From Deltaproteobacteria bacterium (GTDB lineage Bacteria; Desulfobacterota; Deferrimicrobia; Deferrimicrobiales; Deferrimicrobiaceae): a stretch of DNA of 64,000 nucleotides. The notes under the pieces are model-generated. The model did no database searches and was not told where the DNA came from. It saw only the letters and a list, made by a program, of their open reading frames with translations. Both the position numbers and the translations under genes were made by a program. Shown one piece after another: positions 51,393 through 60,571 of this stretch (positions within the stretch are counted from its first letter, which is position 1; each line of letters opens with the position of its first letter). Location: contig JAKAHC010000009.1 of NCBI GenBank assembly GCA_021815305.1, positions 50,937-114,936 on the forward strand, written 5' to 3'.

Positions 51393-53509
51393 AGGAGCGG
51401 GGGCAGGGAAAGCGCGGGATGCCCCACGGTTTCCATGTGGGACACGAGCTGTTCGGGCGTGACGGCGACCGTCTCGTCCGCGATCTTGTCGACCAGGTCC
51501 GGAATGCCGATCTCGGCGGCCCGCTCCCGCAAGGCGGGACCGAGCTGCTCCTTCATTTCCTTCGTCATCCAGACGACGCGGGCCAGGCCCCCCTCCGCGC
51601 CCAGGAATTTCCGGCTCAGGAGGTAATGCTTTCCCACTCCCATGAATCCCGGCGTCTGCACCCCGCCCCCCACGGAGCCCGCCAGAGTGGAGAATCCCAT
51701 CCCGCAGGGAGTTTCCTGGCCGGCGAATTCGCGATTGACCGCCATCACGCCATTCGCCTCGGGGATGATGGCGAGGATGCACTCGAAGCAGCCGCAAGAG
51801 GTCATCGGGGCGTCCATGATGGAGTAGAGGTTCATTTCCCGGACCGTATTGCGCGAATGTTGCCGGACGAAGTCGTTGATGCCGCCGAACGCCCCCTTCA
51901 CCGGATCGAGAACCGCGCCCTTTTCCACCGGCTGGTTCGGACCGGTGGGGGTGATCTCGAACCCCGCCTTCCCGTCGAGCCAGTTGATCGCGCCGCACAG
52001 GCCCAGGCGTTCGGGGGAGACGATGCAGACGTGGTTGGGGGCGAAGGACTGGCACAGGGTGCAGGAGTAGAACTCGGAGACCGCGTCGTCGGTGAGCGTG
52101 CGCGCCCGCGCGTCCCGCTCGGCGTACGCGGCGCGCGCCTCGGACAGGCCGGCTGCGACGTCCTTCTCCCGCGTGAGGATCGTCACCGCCACCTTGTCCA
52201 CGATGTTCTCGAAGTCGGCGTGCAGCTTGGCGTAGAGCATCATCCCCAGGTCCGAGAGAGTGAATCCCTTCTCCACCGCTTCCGTGGAGATGCGGATCCA
52301 CGTCGTGTCGCGCTGGGCGACGTGCATCGTCCCCTCGCCGTAGTTGACGATGCGGTGGATCCGGCGTTCGAGGACCGATTCGAAGTCCTTCTGCATCCTC
52401 GATCCGGCGACCCGGACCACGATCGCCAGCGGGAGGATGGTCCCTTTGGGAAGCCCCCGGAGATCCGTGCCGGATACCGTGATTTCGCGGTCGCGCACCT
52501 CCTCCGGCGGGGACATGCGGACCAGTTCGAAGGCCGCGGAGCGCCCTCCGCCGAACTCGACGTGGGTGTCCGATTTGCGGATCCGCTCCCCTTCGAAGGC
52601 CGGGCCGAAGGCGATCGGGACGGGAAGCTTCACCCACTTCACCTTGATCCCCCGCGCCTCCATCCCGGCGAGGGCCATCTCCTCGCCCGCGGGGCGGGAC
52701 AGAAGCAGCCCCGGGATCTCGGGGACCGCCTCGTCGGCGAGGACGGTGAGGCCCGCCTTCATCGCCCCGGCCGCGATCGCAAGGGCGACGTCGTCCAGCG
52801 GGCCCAGGGCGCAGACGAACGCTTTCACGCGGTTTCCGAGGTAGGAGAGCATCGCCTGCGCCTGGCCGCGGCCGATCCCTCCGAAGGTCAGCCCCGCCCT
52901 GACGGCGAAGTTGACGGCATGGATCACGGCCGGAAGGGGGCCCAGCGGAAACGTCTTGAAGTCCTCGCCCAGTTTCACCCCCTGGGCGCCCATCTGGCCG
53001 GTCACCTCGCCCGCAAGGAAGACGAGGAGGCCGATCTCCTGGAAGTGGCGCACCATCGCCGCGGCGGCGGCGGGATCCGCAGCGTTTCCGATCACCACGG
53101 CAACGCCGGGGACGGAGCCGTCCACCATGAAAATCCCGAGCTTCCGCAGCACGGAGTCGGGGACGAAGCCCACCGAGGGGGGCGGGTACGGGTTCCCGTT
53201 CTCGTGGGAGAGGGCGCCGAGCACGTCCGCCGCCAGGAGCGTCGCCGCCCCGGCGTCCATCGCGTTTTCCGCCGTTGCCCCCTCGCGGATCAGCGTCCGC
53301 GCGAGATCCAGAACCGCTCCCGCTCCGGACAGCGTCGTCACGCGGAGTTCGGTCAGGCCGAAGGCCACCGGAAGTTCGTAGGCGGTCTCGGGGTAGGCGA
53401 GCGGCGCATCCTTTCCCCTCCGGGCCTGGACGCCGTCGAGGGTCGTCCGGGCCAGCGAGAGGACGGCTCCCGCGCCCCGGATGCATGCGGAGAACAGCGG
53501 CTCGTGCAT
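51389..53509 (-). CDS. acsB: acetyl-CoA synthase (AcsB/CdhC-like, bacterial full-length form)
   Basis: The 706-residue protein has the size and order of bacterial acetyl-CoA synthase: an N-terminal CODH-interacting part, a middle domain, and a C-terminal A-cluster domain. The cluster ligands are visible in SCTLCQSFAPNHVC, GLCGAINW and SCGCFECI, where the Cys-Gly-Cys holds the two nickel ions. It joins CO, a methyl group from the corrinoid protein, and CoA to make acetyl-CoA, or runs in reverse. The ATG at 53509 follows AAGGAG. The CO dehydrogenase subunit AcsA and the folate methyltransferase AcsE are not in this operon. Confidence 0.95.
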   Translation of the reverse strand: MHEPLFSACIRGAGAVLSLARTTLDGVQARRGKDAPLAYPETAYELPVAFGLTELRVTTLSGAGAVLDLARTLIREGATAENAMDAGAATLLAADVLGALSHENGNPYPPPSVGFVPDSVLRKLGIFMVDGSVPGVAVVIGNAADPAAAAAMVRHFQEIGLLVFLAGEVTGQMGAQGVKLGEDFKTFPLGPLPAVIHAVNFAVRAGLTFGGIGRGQAQAMLSYLGNRVKAFVCALGPLDDVALAIAAGAMKAGLTVLADEAVPEIPGLLLSRPAGEEMALAGMEARGIKVKWVKLPVPIAFGPAFEGERIRKSDTHVEFGGGRSAAFELVRMSPPEEVRDREITVSGTDLRGLPKGTILPLAIVVRVAGSRMQKDFESVLERRIHRIVNYGEGTMHVAQRDTTWIRISTEAVEKGFTLSDLGMMLYAKLHADFENIVDKVAVTILTREKDVAAGLSEARAAYAERDARARTLTDDAVSEFYSCTLCQSFAPNHVCIVSPERLGLCGAINWLDGKAGFEITPTGPNQPVEKGAVLDPVKGAFGGINDFVRQHSRNTVREMNLYSIMDAPMTSCGCFECILAIIPEANGVMAVNREFAGQETPCGMGFSTLAGSVGGGVQTPGFMGVGKHYLLSRKFLGAEGGLARVVWMTKEMKEQLGPALRERAAEIGIPDLVDKIADETVAVTPEQLVSHMETVGHPALSLPPLL

Positions 53510-53559
53510 TCGGATGGCTCCTTCGGCGAGCGTGATCAGGGGAGAACGGACAAGGAACG

Positions 53560-53588
53560 ATTCTAATGCACCCGTCCCCCCGGGTAAA
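53560..53588 (-). promoter_or_regulatory. sigma-70 promoter of the acs operon
   Basis: On the minus strand TTTACC (53588-53583) and TAGAAT (53565-53560) are separated by 17 bases, four and five of six consensus matches. Transcription would start near 53553, about 45 bases before the acsB ATG. The 316-base gap 53510-53825 thus holds this promoter, an AT-rich stretch (53665-53702), and the sigma-54 promoter of amt. Confidence 0.5.
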
Positions 53589-53759
53589 GGGAATGTGTCC
53601 CGGGATTTCCTCCTGTGGAAGGGATACCCTGTGAGGTGCGGTCCGTTTCGGGCACCGCTGTCCCGGTATAACGAAATATGTCTGGAATACGACAATTCTG
53701 TCTTGGGACTTCCACGGGGCGGTAGAGCATAATCGCAGCGTTTCCGAGGAGTTACGGCA

Positions 53760-53775
53760 TGGCACACCGATTGCT
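53760..53775 (+). promoter_or_regulatory. sigma-54 promoter of the first amt gene
   Basis: TGGCAC-ACCGA-TTGCT matches the sigma-54 consensus at all conserved positions, with GG and GC ten bases apart. Transcription would start near 53786, 40 bases before the ATG at 53826. An NtrC-like activator is the usual partner for amt genes; I see no clear NtrC site, but the AT-rich tract about 70 bases upstream could hold one. Confidence 0.8.
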
Positions 53776-53825
53776 GTCCGGCAGGGAGGGTCGGCACCCA
53801 TCACCGAAGGCAGGAGGCATCAAGG

Positions 53826-55046
<1,221 letters not shown>

Positions 55047-55115
55047 CCGCGGGGACAGTGGAATTCGCGACCTCCTGGGAGGTGATGGGGCCGACCGCAC
55101 CGACCGGGGGAGAGA

Positions 55116-55139
55116 GGGGGCGCCGCGCGCGGCGCCCCC
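55116..55139 (+). terminator. strong hairpin after the first amt gene
   Basis: GGGGGCGCCG (55116-55125) and CGGCGCCCCC (55130-55139) are perfect inverted repeats around a CGCG loop. There is no T run behind it, so it may act as a Rho-independent terminator of low efficiency or as an mRNA-stabilising hairpin. It separates the two amt genes. Confidence 0.55.
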
Positions 55140-55268
55140 ATCTCGGGAACGCGCGGCATGAGATAAATATGTAGAAATAAAGCCAATTATGTAATATTTC
55201 CTTCCATTTTGTCCCGCGTTTTCCTCCCCGGATTCCGGGAACCGTAGCGGAAACAATCCCTTGGGCTG

Positions 55269-55284
55269 CGGCACGCCGGTTGCT
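55269..55284 (+). promoter_or_regulatory. sigma-54 promoter of the second amt gene
   Basis: CGGCAC-GCCGG-TTGCT matches the sigma-54 consensus except for the first T, with GG and GC ten bases apart. Transcription would start near 55295, 34 bases before the GTG at 55329. The 282-base gap also has an AT-rich tract (55158-55210) that could bind IHF or an activator. Confidence 0.75.
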
Positions 55285-55328
55285 CATCCAGCGCCGGCCC
55301 CATCACCTTGCCCAAGGAGGATATCGTT

Positions 55329-56549
55329 GTGAACAGAGGCGACACCGCCTGGCTCCTCGTCTCGGCAGCCCTCGTCATGCTCATGACCCCCGGACTCGCC
55401 CTGTTCTACGGCGGAATGGTCCGCCGCAAGAACACCCTCGGCACCCTCATGCAGTCCTTCATCGTCCTTGGACTCGTCAGCGTGGAATGGATCCTCGTCG
55501 GATACAGCCTGGCGTTCGGTCCGGACCTCGGAGGGGTCATCGGCAACCTCTCCTGGTTCGCGCTTTCCGGCGTCGGCGTGGAACCGTTCCCGGGGTATGC
55601 GCCCACGGTTCCGCACCAGGCCTTCATGATCTACCAGATGATGTTCGCGGTCATCACGCCCGCCCTGATCAGCGGGGCGTTCGCGGAGCGGTTCAAGTTC
55701 TCCGCGTACATGGTCTTCGCCGTCCTGTGGGCGCTGCTGGTGTACAATCCCGTGGCGCACTGGATGTGGGGGATCGGCGGGTGGCTGCGCAACCTGGGTG
55801 CGCTGGATTTCGCGGGCGGAACGGTCGTCCACATCACCGCCGGCGCGAGCGCGCTCGCCGCGGCGATCGTCGTGGGGAGGCGGAAGGGGTTCGGAACGGA
55901 CAACCTGGCTCCCCATAACCTGCCGATGACGGTCCTGGGCGCGGGGCTCCTGTGGTTCGGCTGGTTCGGCTTCAACGCGGGCAGCGCCCTGGCGGCGGAC
56001 GGGCTCGCGACCCATGCGTTCCTCTCCACACACGCGGCCGCGGCCGCGGGGACGCTTTCCTGGATGTTCACCGAGTGGCTCCACCGGGGCAAGCCGACGG
56101 TCCTGGGGGCGGCCTCGGGCTGCATCGCAGGGCTGGGCACCATCACCCCGGCGTCCGGGTTCGTCCAGCCGGTGCCGGCTCTCCTGATCGGTTCCGTCGC
56201 CGGCATGGTCTGCTACGCCGCCGTGATGTGGAAGGGCAGGCTCGGTATGGACGACTCCCTCGACGTCGTGGGCGTACATTGCGTCGGGGGGGTGCTGGGA
56301 ACGATCGCGACCGGCGTGTTCGCCACGATGGCGGTCAACCCCGGCGGCGCGAACGGGCTCCTGTACGGGAATCCGAAGCTCCTTGCGGTCCAGGCCCTCG
56401 CCGCGGGCGTCATCCTGGCCTATTCCTTCGCCGTGACCTACATCCTTCTCAAGGTGCTCGAAAGGACCGTGGGGCTGCGGGTCGCCGACGAGCACGAGTC
56501 GATGGGACTGGACCTGTCGCAGCACGGAGAAGCAGGGTACAACTGGTAG
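55329..56549 (+). CDS. amt: ammonium transporter Amt, second copy
   Basis: The 406-residue protein is a close paralogue of the first copy, of identical length and aligning end to end, with the same pore residues in VVHITAG and VVGVHCVGG. Differences are spread through the protein, so the duplication is not recent. I place the start at the GTG at 55329 because AAGGAGG lies eight bases upstream and the N-terminus then matches the first copy. A TTG at 55308 would put the ribosome binding site inside the gene. Two differently regulated or different-affinity ammonium channels are the natural reading. Confidence 0.95.
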   Translation: MNRGDTAWLLVSAALVMLMTPGLALFYGGMVRRKNTLGTLMQSFIVLGLVSVEWILVGYSLAFGPDLGGVIGNLSWFALSGVGVEPFPGYAPTVPHQAFMIYQMMFAVITPALISGAFAERFKFSAYMVFAVLWALLVYNPVAHWMWGIGGWLRNLGALDFAGGTVVHITAGASALAAAIVVGRRKGFGTDNLAPHNLPMTVLGAGLLWFGWFGFNAGSALAADGLATHAFLSTHAAAAAGTLSWMFTEWLHRGKPTVLGAASGCIAGLGTITPASGFVQPVPALLIGSVAGMVCYAAVMWKGRLGMDDSLDVVGVHCVGGVLGTIATGVFATMAVNPGGANGLLYGNPKLLAVQALAAGVILAYSFAVTYILLKVLERTVGLRVADEHESMGLDLSQHGEAGYNW

Positions 56550-56592
56550 GGCGCCACCCCGATGGCGCTGGCGGCGGACGCTCCTCTCTCCC

Positions 56593-56621
56593 CTCCGCGG
56601 ACTGGAACCGATCCCGCGGAG
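56593..56621 (+). terminator. hairpin after the second amt gene
   Basis: CTCCGCGG (56593-56600) and CCGCGGAG (56614-56621) are perfect inverted repeats with a 13-base loop. It lies 44 bases after the stop of the second amt gene and before the LmbE-like gene. No T run follows. Confidence 0.4.
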
Positions 56622-56664
56622 AGGGTATCTTACAGACGGTCGCCATGGAAGAGAGAGGTGCACG

Positions 56665-57432
56665 ATGCCGAAAAGGTTCCTGTTTTTGCTGGCCCACCCC
56701 GACGACGAGACGTTCGGTCCGGGGGCCACGATCGCGAAGTACGCAAGGGAAGGGGCGGCGGTCCACCTCGCCACCGCGACCCGGGGGGAGGCCGGCATGC
56801 TGGGCGACCCCCCGGTGACCGACCGGGAACATGTCGGCGAGGTCCGGTCGGAGGAGCTGCGCGCCGCGGCCGGAATCCTGGGGATCGCGGAAATCCATTT
56901 CCTCGGGTTCCCGGACGGCCGGCTTCCGTCCGTGCCACGGGAACGGCTCGTCGAGCGCGTGGTCGGCGTGGTGCGCAAGGTCCGGCCGCACGTGATGGTG
57001 GGATTCGGCCCGGAAGGGGTTTCGATGCACCCAGACCACAAGGTGATGTGCGAGGTGGCGCTCGCCGCATTCGACCGCGCGGCGGGTCCCGCCTGGTACC
57101 CCGGTCAGCTCCGGAGCGGGATCCGACCGTGGGCGCCGCTCAAGCTGTACCAGTTCGAGATCGCGGAGGAGATCCTCGCGGGGTGGGATGCCCCGCTCCG
57201 GGGCGTGCCCGGGGAAAGCCTCACCTCGTTCATCGACACTTCCGCGGTTCTGGAGACCAAGATCCGGGCCTTCCGCTGCCACGGCACGCAGGCCAAGGAC
57301 ATCCGCAGGATCCTCGATCGCCCCGGCTACCGGGAGTTCGCCCGGCAGGAGACCTACGTCCTTGCCAGGACGCGGCTCCCCGGGCTACCCTTGCCCGAAG
57401 ACGACCTGCTCGCCGGCGTTCCGGACGAGTAG
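56665..57432 (+). CDS. LmbE/PIG-L family zinc deacetylase
   Basis: The 255-residue protein has the zinc-binding AHPDDE motif at residues 10-15 and a second histidine site in SMHPDHK near residue 115, which define the LmbE/PIG-L family. Members remove N-acetyl groups from sugars, for example in bacillithiol and mycothiol synthesis or lipid and polysaccharide modification. No bshA or bshC gene is near, so the substrate is open. GAGAGAGG lies before the ATG. It is followed after 15 bases by the YchF-like gene, and the two may be co-transcribed. Confidence 0.88.
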   Translation: MPKRFLFLLAHPDDETFGPGATIAKYAREGAAVHLATATRGEAGMLGDPPVTDREHVGEVRSEELRAAAGILGIAEIHFLGFPDGRLPSVPRERLVERVVGVVRKVRPHVMVGFGPEGVSMHPDHKVMCEVALAAFDRAAGPAWYPGQLRSGIRPWAPLKLYQFEIAEEILAGWDAPLRGVPGESLTSFIDTSAVLETKIRAFRCHGTQAKDIRRILDRPGYREFARQETYVLARTRLPGLPLPEDDLLAGVPDE

Positions 57433-57447
57433 AGGGGAGGGGACACG

Positions 57448-58488
57448 TTGGACGTGGGGATTTTCGGCAAGGCGGGTGCGGGGAAGAGCACGCTGTTCCG
57501 GGCGCTTGCGGGCGCAGGGGAGACGGCCCCCCAGGGAAAGAACGTGGGGGTGTGCGCCATCAAGGTCCCGGACGCACGCGTGGATCGTCTCTCCGGGATC
57601 TTCCATCCGAAAAAGACCACCCACATCTCCATCGCCTTCCATGACATCGACGCGGGGGAGCCGGATCTGCTCTCCCCCGCATCCCTCGCGGCCCTCCGCG
57701 ATGTGGAGGTCCTCGCCCTGGTCCTCCGCGGCTTTGCGGACGACTTCCATCCGGCGCCGCCCGGAGGGCTGAACCCGGTGGCGGAATTCCTCGAGATCTC
57801 CTCGGCCATGATCCTTTCCGACTACCTCGTCGCCCAGAAACGGGTGGAGCGGATGACCAAGGAGGCGAAGCGGGATGCCGAGTGGACCGCTTTGCACAAG
57901 GCCATCGAGAGGTTCGAGCGGGAAGCCCCCTTGCGGGATCTCTCGCTCGCCGGCGACGAGCAGCGGGCGCTTGCGGGGTTCCGTTTCGTCAGCCGGATCC
58001 CGACGCTTTTGGTCCTCAACGTGGGAGAGGACGGCCTCCGGGGGGAAGCGCACCCGGAACTCACCGGAGCCGCGGCCTCCGCGGGGGTCCCCCTCGTGCG
58101 GCTGTGCGCGAAGGTGGAGGAGGAGATCGCCCAGCTCTCGCTCCCGGAACAGGCCGAGTTCCTGAAGGAAATGGGGATCGCCCAGTCCGCCAGGGACCGG
58201 CTGGTCCGGGGCGCATTCGACGCGATGCAGTACATTTCGTTCCTGACGGTTGGGGAAGACGAGGTTCGCGCCTGGAACGTGAGGCGAGGGAGCACCGCCG
58301 TGGCGGCGGCGGGCAGGATCCACTCCGACCTCGAGAAGGGGTTCATCCGGGCGGAGGTCATCTCCAGCGAAGACTTCCTGCGGTGCGGCTCGATGGGGAA
58401 GGCGAAGACCGAGGGGAAACTGCGCCTCGAGGGGAAGGAATACGTGGTGAAGGACGGGGACATCGTCCACGTGCGGTTCAACCTTTGA
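57448..58488 (+). CDS. ychF: YchF-like P-loop NTPase with TGS domain
   Basis: The 346-residue protein has a P-loop GKAGAGKST near the start, LLVLNVGED as the base-recognition loop (YchF uses NxxE for ATP), and the C-terminal TGS-like domain with AGRIHSDLEKGFIRAEVI. The region that in YchF reads DIAGLV..GAS.GEGLGN (switch II) is shortened and changed (FHDIDAGEPDLLSPA), so the enzyme is a divergent paralogue and probably not the housekeeping YchF. The start is TTG, after GAGGGGAGGGG. Function inferred: ribosome- or stress-associated ATPase. Confidence 0.8.
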   Translation: MDVGIFGKAGAGKSTLFRALAGAGETAPQGKNVGVCAIKVPDARVDRLSGIFHPKKTTHISIAFHDIDAGEPDLLSPASLAALRDVEVLALVLRGFADDFHPAPPGGLNPVAEFLEISSAMILSDYLVAQKRVERMTKEAKRDAEWTALHKAIERFEREAPLRDLSLAGDEQRALAGFRFVSRIPTLLVLNVGEDGLRGEAHPELTGAAASAGVPLVRLCAKVEEEIAQLSLPEQAEFLKEMGIAQSARDRLVRGAFDAMQYISFLTVGEDEVRAWNVRRGSTAVAAAGRIHSDLEKGFIRAEVISSEDFLRCGSMGKAKTEGKLRLEGKEYVVKDGDIVHVRFNL

Positions 58489-58553
58489 CGGAAGGGATGC
58501 CCCCGTTCTTTTTCGGTGAAGTTCCCCGCAGGGGAAGCCGATAAGACACCCAA

Positions 58554-59678
58554 ATGAGCCCGCTTCAGCCCGTTCCGGACACCATATCGTGCCAAAGCTC
58601 CCGGAAGATCCGCGTCCTGGTGGTCGACGACGAGGAGGTCCTCCGCTCCATCGTCCGGGAGCGACTCGAACTTGCGGGATACTCGGTGGACGAGGCGGCG
58701 GACGGGAAGGCGGCCCTGGGCAAGCTGGACAACGGCGGGGGCCGGTACGACGTTCTCCTCACCGACATCCGGATGCCGGTGATGGGCGGGATCGCCCTCC
58801 TGCGGGAGTGGGGGAACCGATGCCCGGGAAGCGCCGGAATCGTCATGTCCGCCAACGCGGAGCTCGACACCGCCGTCTCCGCCCTGAAGATGGGGGCCTG
58901 CGACTACATCACGAAACCGTTCAATCTCGACGTGCTGCTCATCACCGTCGAAAACGCCCTGCACAAGATGGAGCTCCAGCGCAGGCTCGAGGATTACCAG
59001 GCGAACCTGGAGCGGAAGGTCAAGGAGCAGACCGACGTCATCAATTCCATGTACGTCCGCTCCATCGACGCGATGATCAAGGCCCTCGAGGCGAAGGACT
59101 TCTACACGCGGGGCCATTCGCAACGGGTGACGATCTATTCCATGGCCATCGCGCGGGAGATGGGCCTTTCCCCCGGACAGATGGAAGACCTGCGCCGCGC
59201 CTCGATGCTCCACGACCTGGGCAAGATCGGCGTGCGGGAGGCGGTGCTGAACAAGCCCGGGAGGCTCGACGATGACGAGTTCGCCGAAATCTTCCGACAC
59301 CCGGAAACCGCGGTGCGGATCCTCGAACCGATCCCCTTTTTCCAGCCGCTCCTCCCCGCCATCCTCCACCACCACGAGCGGTTCGACGGGAAAGGGTACC
59401 CGTCGCGCCTGGCGGGGGAAAAGATCCCGCTGCTCTCCAGGATCATGGCGATCGCCGACACGTTCGACGCGATGACCTCCACCCGCGCCTATCGCAAGGC
59501 GTTGCCGGTTCCCGAGGCGAACACGGAGATCCGGCGCTGTTCCGTGACCCAGTTCGACCCGGACATCGCGGCCGTCTTCCTCGGGTGCCAGTCGAGGATC
59601 GTGATTCCCGACGACGTGATCCTCCCGGAGGGATTCGAGGAGGACATCCTCCCGCAGCTCCGGCGGCAGAGGGGCTGA
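58554..59678 (+). CDS. response regulator with HD-GYP phosphodiesterase domain
   Basis: The 374-residue protein has an N-terminal receiver (about 18-135, acceptor Asp in LLTDIRMPVMGG), a coiled linker, and an HD-GYP domain (about 165-365) with HSQRV, MLHDLGKIG and the HHERFDGKGYP signature. These residues are complete, so it should hydrolyse cyclic di-GMP to GMP when activated. It offsets the diguanylate cyclase at 28277-29623. No kinase gene adjoins it. The first ATG at 58554 gives a short extension before the receiver. Confidence 0.92.
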   Translation: MSPLQPVPDTISCQSSRKIRVLVVDDEEVLRSIVRERLELAGYSVDEAADGKAALGKLDNGGGRYDVLLTDIRMPVMGGIALLREWGNRCPGSAGIVMSANAELDTAVSALKMGACDYITKPFNLDVLLITVENALHKMELQRRLEDYQANLERKVKEQTDVINSMYVRSIDAMIKALEAKDFYTRGHSQRVTIYSMAIAREMGLSPGQMEDLRRASMLHDLGKIGVREAVLNKPGRLDDDEFAEIFRHPETAVRILEPIPFFQPLLPAILHHHERFDGKGYPSRLAGEKIPLLSRIMAIADTFDAMTSTRAYRKALPVPEANTEIRRCSVTQFDPDIAAVFLGCQSRIVIPDDVILPEGFEEDILPQLRRQRG

Positions 59679-59708
59679 ACCGCCTCTACGGCGATTCTTC
59701 CGCCGTCG

Positions 59709-59905
59709 TCATCCCGGGGAAGCTTCCCGGATCTCCCGCAGCGTGGGAATGTCCCCCCCTCCCTCCCGGTCTCCTGCAGGAAAGACCCGCCGCCGCGTCG
59801 GCGAACGACATAACGCCGCGGAAAGAGCGCCCATCGAGGAGCGCGCAGAGGAACCCCGCAGAGGTAGTCGATGGCGTTCCGTCCGATTCCCGTGACGTCG
59901 GCCAT
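59709..59905 (-). pseudogene. remnant of a PfkB-family sugar kinase gene with its centre deleted
   Basis: On the minus strand an ATG at 59905 opens MADVTGIGRNAIDYLCGVP, a typical PfkB N-terminus. About 35 codons later, in the next frame, comes FADAAAGLSCRRPGGR, and after a further frame change in a run of seven C residues (59753-59759) comes GDIPTLREIREASPG and a stop at 59709. These last parts match the PfkB C-terminus, which normally ends in a helix after an IPT segment. An intact gene would be about 900 bases, so roughly three quarters are missing and three frames are used. It fills most of the gap between the HD-GYP and AMMECR1 genes. Confidence 0.7.
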
Positions 59906-59917
59906 GGCGGGAACCGT

Positions 59918-59923
59918 TATAAT
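59918..59923 (+). promoter_or_regulatory. TATAAT -10 box for the AMMECR1 gene
   Basis: A perfect TATAAT lies 28 bases before the ATG at 59951. No good -35 box is found 16-18 bases upstream, where the sequence reads ACGTCG. The complementary strand also offers a TATAAC-like box toward the sugar-kinase remnant. Confidence 0.4.
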
Positions 59924-59950
59924 GCCCGGAAAGCGCGGAGAGGGCGGCCC

Positions 59951-60571
59951 ATGTCGGAATCGGCGGGCGGAACGGCGGAGGGGAAGTACCTGGCGGAGGA
60001 AGACCGGATAGCGCTCCTGCGGATCGCCCGCAGGACGATCGAGGAGTACGTCCGGAACGGGAAGGTTCCGCGGGACGCGGAAGCGCAGGGAGCGCTTGCC
60101 GCGCCCGGGGCGGCTTTCGTCACGTTGACCAGGGCCGGGCGTCTGCGGGGTTGCATCGGGTACACCGAAGCCGTGGCGCCGCTGTACCGGGTGGTCCAGG
60201 AATGCGCGGTGGCGGCGGCCACGGAGGATCCGCGGTTTCCGCCGGTCGCCCCCGCGGAGCTTCCCTCCCTCCATCTGGAAATTTCCGTGTTGACCCCCAT
60301 GGTCCCGATCCGTCCCGAGGAGGTCGTGGTCGGGAAACACGGGTTGATGGTCACGAAGGGTCGCGCGAGGGGGCTATTGCTGCCGCAGGTCCCGCTCGAG
60401 CAGGGGTGGGATCGGGAAACCTTCCTCGACCAGACGTGCCTGAAGGCCGGCCTTTCCCCTTCCGCGTGGCGGCACGGGACCACCCTGCGGGGATTCACCG
60501 CGGAGGTATTCGGGGAGGAGGGGGCTGGCTCGGCCGACGGGAGGCCACCCGGTCCCGGAGCATCGCCTTGA
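59951..60571 (+). CDS. AMMECR1-domain protein
   Basis: The 206-residue protein has the AMMECR1 fold signatures FVTLTRAGRLRGCIGY near residue 57 and EISVLTPM, and ends with GFTAEVF. The LRGCIG motif is invariant in this family, whose biochemical role is unknown; it often occurs with radical-SAM and MEMO-type proteins, which I do not see here. GGAGAGGGCGG precedes the ATG. The last 77 bases overlap the convergent acyl-CoA ligase gene, and the glycine/proline-rich tail lies in that overlap. Confidence 0.87.
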   Translation: MSESAGGTAEGKYLAEEDRIALLRIARRTIEEYVRNGKVPRDAEAQGALAAPGAAFVTLTRAGRLRGCIGYTEAVAPLYRVVQECAVAAATEDPRFPPVAPAELPSLHLEISVLTPMVPIRPEEVVVGKHGLMVTKGRARGLLLPQVPLEQGWDRETFLDQTCLKAGLSPSAWRHGTTLRGFTAEVFGEEGAGSADGRPPGPGASP

